From positions 1 to 64,000 of the forward strand of contig JANQKR010000012.1 of NCBI GenBank assembly GCA_028281025.1: a stretch of DNA of 64,000 nt. The letters are read 5' to 3'. Both the position numbers and the translations under genes were made by a program. Below, piece after piece: positions 1 to 8,419 of this stretch. The stretch is from Croceivirga sp. GTDB taxonomy: Bacteria; Bacteroidota; Bacteroidia; Flavobacteriales; Flavobacteriaceae. Numbering within the stretch: position 1 is the stretch's first letter; every line of letters starts with the position of its first letter. The notes beneath the pieces were generated by a model. That model was not told the origin of the DNA. It saw only the letters and a program-made list of their open reading frames with translations, and made no database searches.

Positions 1-306
1 CCCGATGCTGCCCCCGAAGAAGTGGAACCGGACACGGAACCAGAAGGAGCCCCCGATGCAACGCCGGAAGAAGTGGAACCGGACACGGAACCAGAAGAAG
101 CCCCCGATGAAGCCCCGGAAGAAGTGGAACCGGACCCGGAACCCGAGGACGTGGAACCGGATGTTGAAGATGTTGAGGATGTGGAAATCGATGATGAATT
201 TGTGGAATTGGAGGAACTGGGAACTGAAGATGAAATCATTGAAGGTCTAAATGACGGGGAGGCCTTTGAAGAAGAAGATAGCTTTGGAGAGGATTTGGAT
301 ATCTAA
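1..306 (+). CDS. C-terminal part of an acidic repeat protein (cut by window edge)
   Basis: The reading frame is open from the first base and ends with TAA at 304-306, so only about 101 C-terminal residues are present. They are almost entirely Glu, Asp, Pro, Val and Ala. About three near-perfect units of the form (A/T/E)PEEVEPDTEPE(G/E)APD are followed by a run of Val-Glu-Asp and a final acidic tail. No domain can be recognised and the folded part, if any, lies outside the window. The gene sits 4 nt upstream of the chagasin-like lipoprotein gene, so it probably shares its transcript. A shorter but similar acidic Pro/Glu stretch occurs in the linker of the papain-type protease two genes on, which suggests a common surface-spacer design. 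Function unknown. Confidence 0.8.
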   Translation, partial: PDAAPEEVEPDTEPEGAPDATPEEVEPDTEPEEAPDEAPEEVEPDPEPEDVEPDVEDVEDVEIDDEFVELEELGTEDEIIEGLNDGEAFEEEDSFGEDLDI

Positions 307-310
307 AAAA

Positions 311-679
311 ATGGGAATGATTAGAAACACCATAGCTTTTGGCATACTGCTTTTGATACTCATTCAAGTATCCTGTGCAACTTCCGATAAAGTGGTCCGC
401 GCCGGAGACACTTTTGAAGTTGCCCTGGAACAGGAGGGAGAAGGAGGTTTTGAATGGACGTACAAACCCACCGAGGGCATAATAGCCATCGATACCTTTA
501 AGACCAATATTGAACTCCCCAGTGGGTTTTCAGAATATACAAAACACTTCAAATTTCGAGGTGAGAAGAAAGGAAAATATGCACTAGAGTTTGTAAAGAT
601 CAGAAGTTTTCAACCAGAATTGATCCTTGACGGGAATGTCAAGGAAATTGTTGTGAGAATTAAAAAAAGCAAAAAATGA
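311..679 (+). CDS. Chagasin-like (I42-type) protease inhibitor lipoprotein
   Basis: A 122-residue exported protein. Residues 4-22 form a lipoprotein signal ending in V-S-C22, so the mature protein should be lipid-anchored. The remainder is a single beta-rich domain that resembles the chagasin/I42 inhibitors of papain-family cysteine proteases. GDTFEVALEQ is followed by GEGGFEW (43-49), matching the conserved G-[YF]-x-W of the L4 loop. GKYALEFVKIRSF (88-100) matches the strand and loop carrying the usual R-P-W. The classic N-P-T-T part of L4 is not present, so the match is partial. The strongest support is context: the stop codon overlaps the start of a papain-type protease gene (ATGA at 676-679), which implies translational coupling of inhibitor and target. 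An earlier in-frame start at 251 would prevent a proper signal peptide, so 311 is chosen. Confidence 0.6.
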   Translation: MGMIRNTIAFGILLLILIQVSCATSDKVVRAGDTFEVALEQEGEGGFEWTYKPTEGIIAIDTFKTNIELPSGFSEYTKHFKFRGEKKGKYALEFVKIRSFQPELILDGNVKEIVVRIKKSKK

Positions 680-1980
680 AAGTCAATACAATACATATCA
701 AAAACCTCTTTCTCATAGGATTGTTGTTATCCACTACTACACTCCTTTCACAGGCCATGGGACTCATTCCCGCTACAGATGAGGAAAGGGCACAGATGGA
801 TAAGGATTTCAAGGAATATATGGGAAGTGGGGAAGACATCTACAATCTTACGCTGCAAAGTGCCGGTGAAGCGACGGCCAAAAGCTTTGATCTTAGGGAT
901 GTAAATGCGCTTTCGCCAATTAAGGATCAGTTGCAATGCGGCTCTTGCTGGGCATTTTCGGCCATTGCCACTTTGGAATCAAGCAATTTATTGATCAACG
1001 GGAAAGAAAGTGATCTCGCAGAACAACAACTGGTGGACTGTGTAAGCTTTTATAGGGGCGGTGGATGCAGGGGTGGTGATTATACCCTTGCCCTTAAGTG
1101 GTTGGCAGATAATAGCAAAAAATTAAAGGTGGAAACACAACGCCCATATCAGGCCGAGCAGGCTTCATGTTCGCTGTCCGACGATGGATTTGTTCGGGTC
1201 GCCAATTGGAAATCAATAGGGGTTTCCCCTGAAATCGATGTCATAAAAAATGCCATTGTCCAACATGGTGCATTGGCAGCTGCGGTGAACGCCGATAGTG
1301 ACTTTATTGCCCACAATCCAACCAAAAAGGAAATTTTGGACAAACCGCATATTGGTAAACGAAACCACGCCATTAATGTGGTTGGATGGGACGATGATAA
1401 GGGCGCCTGGCTCATTAGAAATTCATGGGGTGAAAAATGGGGGGACAAAGGTTATGCCTGGTTAAAATATGGAACATATGACCTTTCCTTCTTTTCATGG
1501 GCAGATGTCACCAAAATGGATTCGCCCGCAGCCCCGGAATCTGAAGTCCAACCTGAAACCGATACCAATGAAGTTCCGGAAACGGAAGAAGATGTGGCCG
1601 AAGAAGAGGACCTTCCCGTTTCTCCCACCAAAACCACTTTTACCCTGGACATGGTGCACGTCCTGGGTTCAATTCAGGAATATCAAGAGCTGTTCATAAA
1701 GGTCAATGATAATACAATCAGAAAATATGGCATGAACAGAAAAGGGGTCAAGTACCACAACAAAATAGAAATTGAGGAAGGAGAACAGAAATTGGAGGTC
1801 TACACAAAATCAATTGTAAAACGGAAGGGGAAAAAGGCCCTGCTTTTTGGGTATTGGAAAGGAACCATTAAAATGGATGGGGACATACAGGTAAGGCTAT
1901 TGTATGACAAAAAAATAGAAGCCCCGAATGTTTTTGGATTGAAGTTTAGCAATGATGACATCGTCGTAAAAAAAGGATAA
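676..1980 (+). CDS. Papain-family (C1A) cysteine protease, exported
   Basis: 434 residues. A signal peptide (about 1-26, ending near LLSQA) and a short pro-region of about 45 residues precede a papain fold. The catalytic set is complete: oxyanion Gln85 and Cys91 in QLQCGSCWAF, His231 in NHAINVVGW and Asn249 in IRNSWG. A proline- and acid-rich linker (about 283-317) leads to a C-terminal domain of about 115 residues, predicted beta-rich, that I do not recognise; it may bind substrate or cell surface. The pro-region is shorter than in plant or parasite cathepsins. The gene overlaps the chagasin-like inhibitor gene by 4 nt and is followed 24 nt later by a Ser/Thr kinase gene, so the three are very likely one operon. 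Substrate unknown. Confidence 0.9.
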   Translation: MKVNTIHIKNLFLIGLLLSTTTLLSQAMGLIPATDEERAQMDKDFKEYMGSGEDIYNLTLQSAGEATAKSFDLRDVNALSPIKDQLQCGSCWAFSAIATLESSNLLINGKESDLAEQQLVDCVSFYRGGGCRGGDYTLALKWLADNSKKLKVETQRPYQAEQASCSLSDDGFVRVANWKSIGVSPEIDVIKNAIVQHGALAAAVNADSDFIAHNPTKKEILDKPHIGKRNHAINVVGWDDDKGAWLIRNSWGEKWGDKGYAWLKYGTYDLSFFSWADVTKMDSPAAPESEVQPETDTNEVPETEEDVAEEEDLPVSPTKTTFTLDMVHVLGSIQEYQELFIKVNDNTIRKYGMNRKGVKYHNKIEIEEGEQKLEVYTKSIVKRKGKKALLFGYWKGTIKMDGDIQVRLLYDKKIEAPNVFGLKFSNDDIVVKKG

Positions 1981-2004
1981 GAGTGATTAAAGAACCAACC
2001 GGAC

Positions 2005-3939
2005 ATGACCAGACAAGAGTTCCAAAAGAGGTACCACTATAACAATAGGGAGCATAAAATTGGCGGTGGGAGCTTTGGTACTGTCTACAAGGCCTATGAT
2101 AGGGTTTTGGACAGACAAGTTGCCATTAAGGTTTCCGAAGTAAAGCAACTGCAGGGCAAGGAAGTTTCCCTACAGGTAGAGTTCGATGCCATAAAATCAT
2201 TGGCCAAACATCCAAATATTGCCAATTATGAAAGCGTACATCGTTTTGAGGACGGCCCGGGGATTTTTGACTATGCCATTATGCAGTACTATCCCTTGGG
2301 AAATCTTTCCAATTTCATTAAGAAACACGATTTGGACAATGAACAAAAAGGGAAAATCCTTATCCAGATTTTGGAAGGGTTGGCCTATTTACACCGCAAG
2401 AAAGTGGTGCATAGGGACATCAAGCCGGGGAATATTTTAGTGGTGGATCGTCCTGGGGAGGGCATAGTTCCCAAGATCACCGATTTTGGTCTGAGCAAGC
2501 TGGCCGAAATTCAGGGAGAAGGTTCAGAATTTGCCAATAGCTTCGCAGGAGGAACGGTACAGTACAGTTCACCCGAACAATTAAAGGGCCAACCCCTAAA
2601 GTTCAACACGGATCTCTGGAGTTTTGGGGTAATCGTAAATGAGGTTTTTACGAACAATTCCCTTTTTGATGTTAAAGGACACAGCTCCGCCAGTGTGGAA
2701 TGGCAAAGTGAAATTATGCAACAGATCCTTCATAAGGATTTGGATTCGGAATTGGACATCCTCCCTGAACCCTGGAAGAAAATTGCCAAACAATGCCTAC
2801 AGCGGGATAACAAAAAACGGGTAATCAGTGGTGAGGCCTTGTTGGAGGAGCTGCCCGCGGACCTAAGGAGCCCAGGCCTTTCCCCTACTCCAGAAGAGGA
2901 AGAAGATGCCGGTACCGTTCTATTGGGAACAACGCCCCCAGATACGCCCCAGGATGGTACGGCCATACAGGCAAAAGGGGAAAGCCAGGCCAAAACGGTC
3001 GCCAAACCCTCTTCCAAAAGCAAAAAAGGCATCTTCATTGGTGGGATGGTTTTATTGGCCCTATTGGCAGTAGGCACCTATTATTTTCTTGGCCGATCGG
3101 TAACGCCAATTTCATTGGCCCGGGTTGAATTGAATGGCAAAACGGCCTTTCTTGACATAAAGGGAAAGAAAGTTATCCCGTTTGAATATGATGGGGGATT
3201 TGGATTTTCCAATGGATTGGCACCCGTACAAAAGAATGGAAAATGGATATATATTGATACGGATGGAAACCAAGCCTTTGAGAAACAATATGATTTTGCA
3301 GCTCCTTTTTCAGAAAACCTTGCGGTTGTCCGAGAGGGGAACCAATGGGGCTACATCAAAGGGGACGGAACCTTTGCGATAGCGCCAAAATTTAATTTGG
3401 CCGGATCGTTTGCCAACGGGTTCGCGGCCGTACAACTCCAGGGAAAATGGGGATATATTGATTCCAAAGGAAACCTCTTTATCGAGCCCCAGTTTGATGT
3501 GGCCTTGGAGTTTTCGGAAGGACTGGCTGCCGTTAAAAAAGGAAATCTTTGGGGGTACGTCAATAGCCTTGGTAGTATTGCCATCCCTTTTGATTTTGAT
3601 TCGGCAAATCCTTTTTCAAATGGTTTGGCCGCAGTATCCCAAAAAGGCAATTACCTTTTTATCGATAAAAAAGGTGGCCAAGCCATTACAACGGAATATC
3701 AAATGTTGGGCAATTTTTCAGAAAGCCTGGCGGCAGCCATGACCGCAAATGGATGGGGCTATATTGACAAGTCCGGGAAATTCATGATATCCGACATCTA
3801 TGAAAGTGCCGGGGTTTTTAGCAACGGGCTTGCTCCCGTAAAGAAAAATAACAAATGGGGGTTCATTAACACAAAAGGGGAACCGCAAATTGATTTTATA
3901 TATGACTATGCTGATAATTTCAGCAGATTGGAAAACTAA
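2005..3939 (+). CDS. Transmembrane Hanks-type Ser/Thr kinase with periplasmic WG repeats
   Basis: 644 residues. The kinase domain spans about 17-285 with an intact glycine loop (IGGGSFGTVY, 19-28), Lys42 in VAIK, catalytic HRD (136-138, D138), DFG (160-162) and SPE (189-191), so it should be active. A Pro/Thr/Glu linker follows, then one membrane helix (about 341-361). The part beyond the membrane (about 371-644) is made of about eight WG (KWG-type) repeats of 33-35 residues, each with a core like (K/N)(W)G(Y/F)I(D/N)xxG. One repeat reads NYLFID and lacks the Trp-Gly. The layout suggests a sensor whose repeats bind a periplasmic ligand and control cytoplasmic phosphorylation. WG repeats are known mostly in cytosolic or secreted proteins; fusion to a kinase through a membrane helix is unusual. 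Confidence 0.9.
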   Translation: MTRQEFQKRYHYNNREHKIGGGSFGTVYKAYDRVLDRQVAIKVSEVKQLQGKEVSLQVEFDAIKSLAKHPNIANYESVHRFEDGPGIFDYAIMQYYPLGNLSNFIKKHDLDNEQKGKILIQILEGLAYLHRKKVVHRDIKPGNILVVDRPGEGIVPKITDFGLSKLAEIQGEGSEFANSFAGGTVQYSSPEQLKGQPLKFNTDLWSFGVIVNEVFTNNSLFDVKGHSSASVEWQSEIMQQILHKDLDSELDILPEPWKKIAKQCLQRDNKKRVISGEALLEELPADLRSPGLSPTPEEEEDAGTVLLGTTPPDTPQDGTAIQAKGESQAKTVAKPSSKSKKGIFIGGMVLLALLAVGTYYFLGRSVTPISLARVELNGKTAFLDIKGKKVIPFEYDGGFGFSNGLAPVQKNGKWIYIDTDGNQAFEKQYDFAAPFSENLAVVREGNQWGYIKGDGTFAIAPKFNLAGSFANGFAAVQLQGKWGYIDSKGNLFIEPQFDVALEFSEGLAAVKKGNLWGYVNSLGSIAIPFDFDSANPFSNGLAAVSQKGNYLFIDKKGGQAITTEYQMLGNFSESLAAAMTANGWGYIDKSGKFMISDIYESAGVFSNGLAPVKKNNKWGFINTKGEPQIDFIYDYADNFSRLEN

Positions 3940-3975
3940 AACGAACACAATTAATCAACTTAAATACTGAGAACT

Positions 3976-4824
3976 ATGAAAATGCAGAAATTAGGAACAC
4001 TAGTATTGTTATTGGTGGCCCAATCCATATGGGCACAACGGACAACCATTGGACTGCTCACTTTTGAGGCCAACCGATACCAAGATTTCCAGGAAGCCGA
4101 CCTTTTGACCGAACGGGTAAAGGAAATATTCTTTGAGTCCAAAAGATTTAGGCCCATTGATCGTACGGCCTATGCGGAGGCCAACAAATACAGGGAAGGG
4201 GAAATCCAGAAGAATATTGATTACATCAACGGATATGTTACCGAACAGGGCGTTAAGGATGGTGCCAAATTTATTGTAGGCGGAAAATTAATTGCCCTCA
4301 GTTATTCCAAGACCAAAGATGGCTCCTTTAAATGTGATATGAGTTTTAGCATAAGCATCAACGATATCGAAACCAATGAGCTCATTGCGACAAAAACCTT
4401 TAATCCTGGTGGCCCCCTTAGTTTTAAGTTATCCGGCGGAACAGAAACACAGGCCATGGTCAATACGTTGCGAGCTGCACAAAAGGACATTGAAAACTAC
4501 ATTATTAACAACGTGCCTTTCATCGCCCCAATACAACAGATCGATCCAGTAAAAAAGAGTGCGGAAATTCTCATAGTTGCCGGAAAAAATGAAGGGGTCA
4601 ACAAAGGAGATCGTTTTGGCATCTATCAAGTAACGGAAATTGAAACGGTGAAAGGGTTAAAAGTGCGAAAGGAATTGGTCGCCAAGTTTCCGATAAAAGT
4701 GGTGGAGGGTGATTTTTCCAAGGCTTTTGTTGGTAAGAATGCAACGGAACTCTTGGACAAATACAATGATGACACCATAAAACTCATTTGCCAATCCATG
4801 CCAAAAGGCGGGCTTTCATTATAA
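3976..4824 (+). CDS. Exported CsgG-like protein, copy 1
   Basis: 282 residues with a signal peptide (about 1-20, ending SIWAQ). The first two thirds resemble the CsgG/FlgO-type fold of envelope proteins: an N-terminal strand TTIGLLTFE, then a motif like SKRFRPIDRTAYAEA (compare G-R-F-x-V-x-D-R in CsgG relatives), then GAKFIVGGKLIALSY and a strand pair with INDIETNELIATKTF. The last 100 residues contain GKNEGVNKGDRFGIYQV, similar to the C-terminal domain of FlgT-like proteins. No lipobox is seen, so it is probably periplasmic rather than an outer-membrane pore. The next gene is a close paralogue, indicating tandem duplication. Located 36 nt after the WG-repeat kinase gene. The fold assignment is by motif only. 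Confidence 0.6.
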   Translation: MKMQKLGTLVLLLVAQSIWAQRTTIGLLTFEANRYQDFQEADLLTERVKEIFFESKRFRPIDRTAYAEANKYREGEIQKNIDYINGYVTEQGVKDGAKFIVGGKLIALSYSKTKDGSFKCDMSFSISINDIETNELIATKTFNPGGPLSFKLSGGTETQAMVNTLRAAQKDIENYIINNVPFIAPIQQIDPVKKSAEILIVAGKNEGVNKGDRFGIYQVTEIETVKGLKVRKELVAKFPIKVVEGDFSKAFVGKNATELLDKYNDDTIKLICQSMPKGGLSL

Positions 4825-4835
4825 AGACAAATGCC

Positions 4836-5660
4836 ATGGGAAAGTTTACTTTATTTTTCGTAGCCATAGCCTTTCTAATGGCCAATTTGGTCATTGGGCA
4901 AAAAACAAACATTGGGCTATTAACCTTTAAGGCCACGAGCTACCAAGATTATGTAGAAGCGGATTTACTGACGGAAAAAGTAAAAGAGGTTTTTGTTGAC
5001 TCCAAAAGATTCTTCCCTATTGATAGAACGGCCTATGCGGAACTGAATGCCATTAAAGAAGCTGAAATCCAAAAAAATGTTGATTACATAAATGGACAAG
5101 TGGTTGAGCAAGGCAGAAAAAATGGGGCAAGAGCCATTGTAGGGGGTAAATTGAACACCTTAAGTTACAAACAAATGACCGGCGGATTGTACCGCTGTGA
5201 TTTGGTCTTCAGTATTTCCATTAATGACATTGAGACCAATGAACTACTGGCTACGAAAACATTTTCCAGTCTTCTGCCCTCAATTCCTGGGACCACTCGA
5301 ACACAGGCAATGACCAATGCCATCAATTTCTACAACAAAGGAATTGAAAACTTTATCATAGACAACGTCCCCTTTGTGGCAAAAATTTACAAAGTTGAGC
5401 CAATGAAGAAGGGGGCGGAAATTAGGATTATTGCAGGTGTAGGTGAGGGGGTCAAAAAGGGGGATAAGTTCGCCATTTATGAAGTCAGTAAGGTAGATAT
5501 TGGCGGAGCAATCAAAACATTGAAAGAATCCGTTGCCGAATTTCAAATCAAGGAGGTAGAGGGTGATTTTTCAAAAGGCCAAATTAAAAAGAACGGTGAA
5601 CGTCTCGTCACCAAATTCAAGGATGAATCCATTGAATTGATTTGCGAATCCGTCAAATAA
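4836..5660 (+). CDS. Exported CsgG-like protein, copy 2 (tandem paralogue)
   Basis: 274 residues, clearly homologous along its whole length to the preceding protein: shared TNIGLLTFKA, SKRFFPIDRTAYAE, AEIQKNVDYINGQVVEQG, VGGKLNTLSY, SISINDIETNELLATKTF, GEGVKKGDKFAIYEV and KEVEGDFSKG. The signal peptide ends near LVIGQ. The start at 4836 is chosen because it gives a normal signal peptide; the in-frame ATG at 4788 lies inside the upstream gene and would add a charged leader. The gap to the upstream gene is 11 nt. The copies have diverged mainly in the middle of the protein, which suggests retention as two different subunits rather than recent amplification. Confidence 0.65.
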   Translation: MGKFTLFFVAIAFLMANLVIGQKTNIGLLTFKATSYQDYVEADLLTEKVKEVFVDSKRFFPIDRTAYAELNAIKEAEIQKNVDYINGQVVEQGRKNGARAIVGGKLNTLSYKQMTGGLYRCDLVFSISINDIETNELLATKTFSSLLPSIPGTTRTQAMTNAINFYNKGIENFIIDNVPFVAKIYKVEPMKKGAEIRIIAGVGEGVKKGDKFAIYEVSKVDIGGAIKTLKESVAEFQIKEVEGDFSKGQIKKNGERLVTKFKDESIELICESVK

Positions 5661-5677
5661 TCCAGAAAACCAAGAAA

Positions 5678-6580
5678 ATGAAAAAAAGAGCACTACTCAT
5701 AATTGTACTGACGCTTGGAATGATTTTTCCAGCTTCTGCCCAGAAAGTGGCACATGACGATGTTATCCTTCCCAGTGTAATGATCATTCCAAGGGTCAAT
5801 GAGGGGCAGGACATTAGAACCCTAGTGGACCTATCCCCGGACATTCGTGTAGGAATGGCCGCGGTAAACGATGCCTTTACCAATTATGGTTTTGACACCA
5901 AGGATTTTGAATCGGCCTTTAAAAAATTGATGCGGGAAATGGAGGTCAATCCCTGCGACCAATGCGGTATGGTAGAACTGCTTTTCAACAGTGCCGCAGC
6001 GGATGTTTTGGTAGAGGTCGATCTGCAATATGTTACCTCCGGGGGCGGGAACAAAGTACGGTTGATCGTGGAAGCCAACCACTACTCCACTGCACTTTCC
6101 GTGGCCAGTGAAATCTGTGAATCCAATATGTTCTATACCAGGGATACCGGGGCTTTGGCACAATCCGCCCTTAAGAAAACAAAGTTCACCGATGCGGCGG
6201 GAAACCGTTTTTCCTGTGCGGATGAGTTTATGAAGGAATTGATTCGGTTTCAAAAAAAGCTTTGTATAAAAGGAGCGGTGGCCGACCTACAGTTCAAAAT
6301 AGGGAGTGATTCTGAATACACTATGGATTCCCGCGTGGAGTACGCCGATGACGAACGCCTAAAATATGTCCTGGAAGATTGGATGGAAGAAAATGCCTTT
6401 AAGGGCGGTTACAAAATTGCCAATCAAACGGACTATCAAATGATGGTGGAGGAATACCGATATCCCTGCGATATGCGGGACAGCAAAATTGAACGCCAAC
6501 TAGATCGGTTTTTTGACGATTTGGGGATGGAAGTAAGTTTTAAAAGGGACCGTGGGGCCCTATATGTAACCATTCAATAA
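5678..6580 (+). CDS. Exported protein of unknown function, DUF6175-like
   Basis: 300 residues with a signal peptide (about 1-21, ending FPASAQ). The opening of the mature part (ILPSVMIIPRVNEGQ), the middle (NDAFTNYGFDTKDFESAFKK) and the motif AAADVLVEVDLQY resemble Bacteroidota exported proteins annotated as DUF6175. That name is from memory and was not checked. Several cysteines are spread along the chain (for example PCDQCGM near 90), so disulfides are possible. Start 5678 gives the signal peptide; the longer reading from 5642 overlaps the upstream gene. Its position directly after the two CsgG-like genes suggests a shared envelope process, but nothing shows the biochemical role. Confidence 0.7.
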   Translation: MKKRALLIIVLTLGMIFPASAQKVAHDDVILPSVMIIPRVNEGQDIRTLVDLSPDIRVGMAAVNDAFTNYGFDTKDFESAFKKLMREMEVNPCDQCGMVELLFNSAAADVLVEVDLQYVTSGGGNKVRLIVEANHYSTALSVASEICESNMFYTRDTGALAQSALKKTKFTDAAGNRFSCADEFMKELIRFQKKLCIKGAVADLQFKIGSDSEYTMDSRVEYADDERLKYVLEDWMEENAFKGGYKIANQTDYQMMVEEYRYPCDMRDSKIERQLDRFFDDLGMEVSFKRDRGALYVTIQ

Positions 6581-6586
6581 TAAAAG

Positions 6587-7552
6587 ATGAAGAAGCTAAT
6601 AATCGCACTTTTCCTTGGATGCCCATTCTTAACACTAACGGCCCAAGATGATTCCCTGGAGCAGGGAATTGCCCTTAGCGTTATTGTACCTGACCGGTAT
6701 ACGGAGGGGTTGAATACGGCACAACGGAAAAAAATTCAGACCAAGGTAACCCGGATGGTCTCCAATTATGGAATGTCCGGACTGGATTACCTCAGCCAAT
6801 ATTTGGTGTATCCCAAGTTTGAAATTTTTGACCATAGGGAAGTTGAAACCCAGCTACGAAACGTACACACCATAGAAGCGGAATTGACCCTGGTGGTTAT
6901 GGAAGCACGGACCCAAAAAGTCTATGGCACCTATACTATGGAACTGGAAGGGGAGGATTTTTCACGTTCAAAGGCCATTAACAAAGCCATTGGAAGGGCA
7001 AAAACCAAAAATGAGGACATTGAAGCGTTTATGACCAAGGTACGGACCAAGATTTTGGCAGATTTTCAAAACAATTGTTCGCGACTCTATCGGGATGCAA
7101 AGGCCATGATTGCCGGCAAAAAGTTTGAGGAGGCCATGAACCTGATCAGTTTTGCCCCGGTAGGCATTTCCGGCGAATGTGATGACAATCTGCAACAATT
7201 GCTGGAGGAAGCCTATGAAGCCCACAATCGTGCCCGCTGTGATGAGTTATTGAGCGATGCTAAACGGGCCATCCGCTTCCGCCATTGGTATTACGGTTAT
7301 TACCTATTGGAGTACTATATGGACGAGGCATCCGATTGTTTCGACTCAGCACAACAACTAAAACAGGAAATCGTCCAATCCGATGAAATCAAAGGGGATG
7401 AAACCAAGCTAAAAGAAGGGGTGAAAGAAGAAGAAGTGCAGAGTCGGGTTAAAAAACGGAAGAAAAAAGTAATCAATACGTTGGCCTCAACATACGCGGC
7501 CAAAACCCATGACAATCAAATGTGCCAATTGTTCAAGCAGAATTGCCATTAG
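6587..7552 (+). CDS. Exported protein of unknown function
   Basis: 321 residues with a signal peptide (about 1-19, ending LTLTAQ). Not recognised. Visible features are an N-terminal section with beta strands (IALSVIVPDRY; TIEAELTLVVMEARTQKVYGTY), a helical middle containing DAKAMIAGKKFEEAMNLI, which looks like a TPR-type hairpin, a second helical stretch rich in Tyr (RHWYYGYYLLEYYM), and a strongly basic patch (QSRVKKRKKK) before the C-terminus. Six nucleotides separate it from the upstream gene and a clear terminator follows at 7578, so it closes the transcript that starts upstream. It probably acts in the periplasm with the CsgG-like proteins. Confidence 0.7.
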   Translation: MKKLIIALFLGCPFLTLTAQDDSLEQGIALSVIVPDRYTEGLNTAQRKKIQTKVTRMVSNYGMSGLDYLSQYLVYPKFEIFDHREVETQLRNVHTIEAELTLVVMEARTQKVYGTYTMELEGEDFSRSKAINKAIGRAKTKNEDIEAFMTKVRTKILADFQNNCSRLYRDAKAMIAGKKFEEAMNLISFAPVGISGECDDNLQQLLEEAYEAHNRARCDELLSDAKRAIRFRHWYYGYYLLEYYMDEASDCFDSAQQLKQEIVQSDEIKGDETKLKEGVKEEEVQSRVKKRKKKVINTLASTYAAKTHDNQMCQLFKQNCH

Positions 7553-7577
7553 TTTTCAGTTCGTTGTATTTGTAATC

Positions 7578-7606
7578 AAAGGGGGCCATTAGGCTCCCTT
7601 TTTTGT
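7578..7606 (+). terminator. Rho-independent terminator
   Basis: A 10-bp stem (aaagggggcc paired with ggctcccttt, one G-T wobble) with a 4-nt loop is followed by a T tract. It lies 26 nt after the stop codon at 7552 and ends the long operon. Confidence 0.8.
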
Positions 7607-7702
7607 TTGGTATACCAAAAACCCTTCTTCATACAGCACATATTCCTTGTGTATAGTTCCCCAAATAGATTTGTTCCCATAAAATCAACAAACACCAAAG
7701 AC

Positions 7703-8086
7703 ATGAAAACAGGAATACTAAAATTTATGATCGCCATGCTGATCTTCCTATGCGCCATGGCCGGAAAGGCACAATGTTCGGATGCCTCCAGAATACTGCG
7801 CAATCATCGGGACGGAATTATGGAACTTCTATTAAGCAGTGGGGACACCAATATATACACAGAGGTTTTGGACTGTGATTACAGCTGGTGGGGGGACCGT
7901 ACGGAGATTACCCATTACATAAGCTTTAATGGGTTTTGGACAGGGACCAAATATGAAGCTATAGGCAAACTTATTGTTGAAGATGGGGAAGCGCGGTGGC
8001 ATTATCTAAAAGGAAACAATAGTATGAACGAATATCTGATACAAATGGGGTTAATGGCCGTATTGGCCTATGCCTCGGAACAATAG
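7703..8086 (+). CDS. Small exported protein of unknown function
   Basis: 127 residues. The signal peptide (about 1-23, ending GKAQC) is followed by a compact domain with two Trp-rich strands (DYSWWGDRTEITHYISF; EARWHYLKG). The first mature Cys and another at LDCDYS could pair. The Cys follows an A-x-A-x style site rather than a lipobox, so a soluble periplasmic or surface protein is more likely. ATG 7703 is preferred over the longer 7607 reading, which overlaps the terminator and yields no signal peptide. It is followed after 27 nt by a 72-residue protein gene and then a terminator, so the pair form their own short transcript. No family recognised. Confidence 0.65.
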   Translation: MKTGILKFMIAMLIFLCAMAGKAQCSDASRILRNHRDGIMELLLSSGDTNIYTEVLDCDYSWWGDRTEITHYISFNGFWTGTKYEAIGKLIVEDGEARWHYLKGNNSMNEYLIQMGLMAVLAYASEQ

Positions 8087-8113
8087 AAACCAACAACCAA
8101 AAAATCAAGGAAA

Positions 8114-8332
8114 ATGAAGATTACAGGAGTACAAACCAAGGAAAAAGTAATGGAAAGGTGTATTTTGGACCATGATACCGTTACCGATAGTTTTGAATTC
8201 GACAACCTATTGGAAAGCCATGGCAACGCGGATAAATTGGCCTTTGAAGCAGCCATAGGCGATATGGGCCATGATCCAACCTTTGAGTGGTTGGACAGTG
8301 ATTTGGACCATGGTCTCGATCAGTTCCAATAA
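8114..8332 (+). CDS. Small acidic cytoplasmic protein
   Basis: 72 residues, no signal peptide and no membrane segment. Acidic, with many Asp and His (for example DPTFEWLDSDLDHGLDQF at the end). Not recognised. The reading frame ends about 88 nt before a strong terminator and starts after an A-rich leader (caaggaaa) typical for this genome, which supports expression together with the exported protein upstream. The pairing of an exported protein with a small cytosolic one could mean regulation, but this is inference only. Confidence 0.5.
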   Translation: MKITGVQTKEKVMERCILDHDTVTDSFEFDNLLESHGNADKLAFEAAIGDMGHDPTFEWLDSDLDHGLDQFQ

Positions 8333-8419
8333 AACCCCTAGCATTGTGCTTAAGGGATTTCATGGAAACCATCATTTCCCCTTTTACAGGAATCCTTTCA
8401 CCAGCCAAAACCTCGTATA

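Noticed and set aside
1-180. The gaagaagtggaaccgga repeats as a DNA repeat element
   Set aside because: They lie in frame within an acidic Pro/Glu repeat protein and have a coding explanation.
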